A DNA stretch of 64,000 bases, taken from the NCBI RefSeq assembly GCF_008831285.2, contig NC_045143.1:5155503-5219502 (forward strand), given 5' to 3'. This DNA comes from Nymphaea colorata (Eukaryota > Streptophyta > Magnoliopsida > Nymphaeales > Nymphaeaceae). This document shows positions 60,200 to 64,000 of the stretch, piece after piece; within the stretch, counting starts at the first letter, position 1, and every line of letters begins with the position of its first letter. The translations under genes were made by a program, and so were the position numbers. The notes under the pieces were generated by a model, which searched no databases, was not told the origin of the DNA, and worked only from the letters and a program-made list of their open reading frames with translations.

Positions 60200-62315
60200 C
60201 TATTGAGAATTCGCTTCTGCCTGCTTGGCATTCATGTCAAGAGAACCAAGAAGCTGTATATCACCAACTCCAGCAGGCGGGCCAATGCTACAGCGAGCAG
60301 TATTGTGTCTTGTGATGCTGTCTTTTATCTTCTGAAACTGCAAAGCAGAAGCCACAGGGTTCCCTTTGAATGTATTCAGGAAACAGAAACATCTAGCTAC
60401 TTTATAAAGAAACACCATTTTTGAAGCTGACAAGGTGTTCATTTTTTCAGGTGCAAACACAAATCTGAAAGTTTTCATTTTGGTTTATTCAAATCAGTGT
60501 TTTAAAACTAATTGAATCAACCCCCAACGTGGTCAACCCAATAGGGGAACTTTTTTTGCTTGGAACTTGGCATGACTTGGCTTGACTCAGCTCGACTCGG
60601 ATACGCGCCCCAAACTCACTTTGACTTAGCAAAACTAGTTTGACTCGCTTTGGAACTCATTCTACTCGGTGCAATCTGGTGATAGACTTTATATTTTATA
60701 ATCAAGTGACTGGTTAATAACTATTTGACTACTTAATTTTTTATGTAAATCTTTTAATCTATTGGAAAATAAAAATTTAAGATCAACGTTTGATAAATTT
60801 TCAAATTGCAAATGAAAAGTTCAATCTGATTAGGCTTAATTCCAGATATGGTTATCTGTTTATTTCAATTTTTAGAGAATTGATCTCTCTACTTTTGGAA
60901 TTCTAGTTTTAAATGACACATAGAAACATATTGAGTTTGCCAACTATTGAATAGTTGCAAATGTTAGAATATATTAACTTTAACGTTTGTTTTTTATTGA
61001 GTTGCTTTTCATTAATATATTGATACTTGATATTTAGTTGTGTTGAAGTATGTGACTATAGAGTAGCCGCAGTAGCTCATTTGTTCAGTTTCTCATTATC
61101 GTATGAGCAAATATAGCTTAGTTATTACTTAATGTTTGGTTTGACTTATTTCTGAGTTATACAGGTTATCAAGTCATTATACAACCTTTTTATGTTTAAA
61201 TGACAAGTTATATTTTTGTTTCCTTTAAAAAACAAAGTCAACAAAACCTGACCCGAGTCACCAAGTTACCCCCTAAGTCATGAATCGAAAATGGATTAGT
61301 TGATTCCTGAGTCACTGGGTTTTAAAACATTGGTTCAAATAGCAGAGATAGTTTGCAAAGAGAATGAATGTAGGATCAACAGCAAATCAATATATAGTCA
61401 AGGTGTTAGTGAAAAACTGCATTTTGGTTTTATAAAGTGTGTTCTCAGCAGAAATATAAGGATTAGAGATCATATGGGTTTCTGTCAAAGCAAATCCAAC
61501 ACTTGGAGGGTATTGAAAGGCTAACAATCTTAAGCCCAGACATGAAGGAATGATATCTCTTGCTTTGCTGGGAAAGCAGATTTTGGATACTTCGGTTCTA
61601 AAGGGATGATTACTGATAGTCTGCTAACAGTTCCTTTTATATGGCACAAACATAGCTACAAGTAGAACCTTGTAATTGACCAACAATTTTACAGCTAGAC
61701 AGTCAACATTAGGTTGGTCTTTTGCTAGCTATTCTATAAGTAGCTTATGGTCAGGTTTTCTACAAGAAGTATACTGCAAAGAATGAAATAGAGCTGTAGG
61801 AAATACCATTCTGGCACAATATGAGGTCCTTTTCCTTAAGCAGCATTGTTAACAGTATCTTCTATTTATCAGGTCACCTGATGACTGGAATCCTATGTCA
61901 GTTTATCTATCATGAACTTGTTCACCATATAGTTAAGTAAATTTGTTCACCGAATTTTTTTCTTTCTCTTGCTTCATTTATTCATCATAAGATTGTACTT
62001 AATTGTCATCAAATATCATATGATTGTGTCTGTCAACCAACAAAGAAACATCTGCTCATGCTTCAGTGGGCATTTGTGTTAAATAGATCCCATTTCCATG
62101 TTTTCTAATGGAAGCGAGAGTATAAGAAATCATCATGTTAGAATGCTAACCTTTACTAGTGAACAAGAGAAAGACTCCAACTGCCCCTCTGCACCACGAT
62201 AGAACTGAAAATATGGAAGTACTTTAACATTTAAGCTTTTGCACATAGCTTTGTTCTCATCAAAGTTCACTTTCAAGAATAGAATATCAGGGTGCTCTTT
62301 TGCTGTCCTGCACAG
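60200..62315 (-). CDS. ACHT-type chloroplast thioredoxin-like protein, 3' two exons (partial)
   Basis: Minus-strand exons are 62315-62151 (55 codons, phase 0 both ends) and 60337-60200 (45 codons plus stop). The first reads [20 protein letters not shown], then [20 protein letters not shown] and [15 protein letters not shown]. The second reads [17 protein letters not shown], then IGPPAGVGD and a variable tail. This is the second half of the thioredoxin fold, with the cis-Pro of VLPYF and the FYRGA.G.L.SFSC signature of atypical Cys/His-rich thioredoxins (thioredoxin-like 1/2, chloroplastic). Such proteins oxidise plastid targets such as 2-Cys peroxiredoxin partners and ADP-glucose pyrophosphorylase. 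The exon with the transit peptide and the WC..C active site was not found up to 64000 and probably lies beyond the edge. Confidence 0.85.
60495..61332. mobile_element. hAT-like non-autonomous element, 838 bp, in the ACHT intron
   Basis: The left terminus CAGTGTTTTAAAAC and the right terminus GTTTTAAAACATTG are inverted copies with one mismatch over 14 bp. The flanks ATTCAAAT (60487-60494) and GTTCAAAT (61333-61340) form an 8-bp target-site duplication with one mismatch. Subterminal arms are rich in GACTCGG/GACTTGG and CCGAGTCA motifs. No transposase frame is present. It accounts for almost half of the 1.8 kb intron. Confidence 0.8.
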
Positions 62316-64000
62316 CTGCATCATACCCAAAAAAAATCAGCATGTCCCCACTAAAAACAAAAGAAACATGCAAAATGAATCAAGAATGTCATTCTACAGA
62401 ATAAATAAAAGTATAGTGGTTCATTACTTGTTTGAAAGTTATTTGTAGCAAGCACAGGGAGAGCAAATGAATGTTGCATGCAGTGCAGGAACAGTTCATG
62501 ACGACAATTATCTGGTGAAAGCATTGACCGGTGTACTAGTGCATTCTCTATGAAGCTTATTTCCTGAACAATTCTCAAATGGAGAGCAGGAATCCTTTGG
62601 AGATAAATAGGACATTGATGTTCTAAGCATGACATATTTTGTGGGACAATCAAATCTGTAGCACTTGAGAGCGAAGTTGAACTAAACATTTTCTGAGTTT
62701 TCATTGGCCGACGTTCTTGAAGATAACCATGTCCCAAGTTGCAATCTTGGTGATCATTGACCACCAATTATACTGAAAATTCATCAATATCAATTATATC
62801 TCATAGTCAAGAAAAGGATGCATTATCAGAAAAAATGGCTGCAGGGGAGGTGGTGACAGGGGCAGCAGGTCAATTGAAATCTGATTGCTACAAAATATTC
62901 ACTAAACCTTGGTTGCCAGCATTGGAACTTCCTACATATTGTTGGTCATATCATGCATATGAAAGTGAAACCAAGGATGGAATTTCATCATTCACTATTG
63001 GGGTTATCAAAGAAGTTCTAGACTTAGGTTGTTTACAAATATTGACCTATAAATTAAATCCCATGTTTGCAGTGGTAGGAATTTACATTCTAGCTCTCCG
63101 GTGTAGAGGTTAGGGGTCGACAGATATGTTTTCTATGATGATCATCTGCAGTTGGAGCAGCTGGCACACTGACTTTTTCCCTGTTTATTTTGAGAGAAAA
63201 GAGAACTATCGTTTATCAAGAGAGATCAGTACAATGGCTCCTTGACTAGGTTCTGAATGAAAAGATACAAGCCAATAATTTAAAGTGGTCTTTTCATGTC
63301 CCATCAGCATAGAACAGCAGTTAGCCAGGTCACCCAGTTCATGCATTTTCTGCATATTGAATTTCCATAAAGAAACCAGCCATGAGAAGCCTTTGCTTGA
63401 GAAGAGGGAAATTCCATATTTTCTTCCTATGAAATGACTCAAATCCATGAACAAAACAAGGATGTGTACTGGACATTTCTGTGACATCACAACAAGAAAA
63501 TAGTTGTCTCGCTTGTTTAGTTTACAGGTACTCAAAACACCCAGCTACTTCAGCCAGTCATCAATCTTGTTATCCTTGAGGAATCTTCTAAACATGATCA
63601 GCCAAACTGCATTGGCCCCACTATTCAAAGAATAGCCCTTTTGTTCGTGTGATTGGCAGGATTAGGATGATGAGTTCAGTGAGGTGCACCATCCACAAGA
63701 ATCTTTCTGCTAAAACTGAATGTATCATATCTTCCCAGGCTAATATTCATCTGTGTTCAAAGTTTGAAGTACACCAAGTCACCTGATAAAGCTCACCCTC
63801 TCCACAATCTATTTATTATTATTTTTTTCATTTTCCAGGTATAAGAAGCTTTTGTATCCTAATGCACGTTTTTTATTTGATTAGAGCCACTAAATTGACG
63901 TCCGCTTATCGGCAGCACAGTTTGAACTTTGAAGCAATATAGGATTACTTCCAGTGAATTTTCTTTCTCCAAATCCCAGTTCTATTAGCATGACCTTAAC
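62316..64000 (-). other. Right-edge region, probable intron of the ACHT-like gene
   Basis: The upstream exon of the thioredoxin gene should lie here or beyond. I searched the minus strand for a W-C-x-x-C active-site exon and found none in a credible context. The plus-strand frame 62757-63113 (118 codons) and minus-strand frames 62351-62767 and 63206-63535 match nothing I recognise. Confidence 0.4.

Noticed and set aside
62757-63113. 118-codon plus-strand frame near the right edge
   Set aside because: Unrecognised sequence opposite a probable intron; no coding signature beyond being open.
63770-63790. Minus-strand TGGTGTACT that could read W-C-T as a thioredoxin active site
   Set aside because: Surrounding translation lacks the VDF.G.WC.SC pattern and has nearby stops, so it is not the missing ACHT exon.
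1-64000. tRNA, rRNA, CRISPR or bacterial-type systems
   Set aside because: No B-box-bearing cloverleaf, rRNA motif or regularly spaced repeat array was seen; the short tandem repeats have no spacers.

Overview
This is a nuclear segment of a flowering-plant genome. The signs are multi-exon genes with GT-AG introns, AT-rich intergenic DNA, long (AT)n and (GA)n microsatellites, small hAT-type inverted-repeat elements, a LINE relic and a copia-type LTR. The proteins belong to plant-only families (GINT1-type glycosyltransferase, LRR receptor kinase subfamily III, ent-kaurene oxidase, bHLH041, DUF707, ACHT thioredoxin). I cannot name the species. All exon boundaries below come from splice consensus, reading frame and family resemblance, not transcripts.

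Layout. 1-3540: upstream region with pyrimidine-rich DNA and two imperfect direct duplications. 3541-8282 (+): GIPC sugar transferase (GINT1-like), 4 exons, 756 aa. 10595-15724 (-): LRR receptor-like pseudokinase, 2 exons, 653 aa, 3.2 kb intron. 15.8-31.1 kb: gene-poor, repeat-rich (tandem repeats, copia LTR, MITEs, LINE relic, microsatellites). 31175-33831 (+): ent-kaurene oxidase (CYP701A), 8 exons, 503 aa, with two GC-AG introns. 35088-38.7 kb (-): a small Ala/Gly-rich conserved-looking protein, only the last coding exon resolved. 41705-45036 (-): bHLH041-like transcription factor, 8 exons including a 15-base microexon, 507 aa. 45.1-52.0 kb: gene-poor. 52065-58587 (+): DUF707 protein, 14 exons, 396 aa. 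60200-64000 (-): 3' part of an ACHT-type chloroplast thioredoxin; the active-site exon is not visible and probably lies beyond the right edge.

The genes are ordinary neighbours in both orientations and belong to unrelated processes: sphingolipid glycosylation, receptor-type signalling, gibberellin synthesis, transcription, an unknown membrane protein and plastid redox. I see no operon-like or biosynthetic cluster and no convincing new multi-gene system.

The most distinctive features are structural. At least a dozen short direct tandem duplications (about 20 to 225 bp) lie in introns, upstream regions and intergenic DNA. Several MITE-like elements have identifiable target-site duplications; two belong to one family with perfect 8-bp duplications, and one 838-bp element sits in an intron. 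Two GC-AG introns occur in a single P450 gene.
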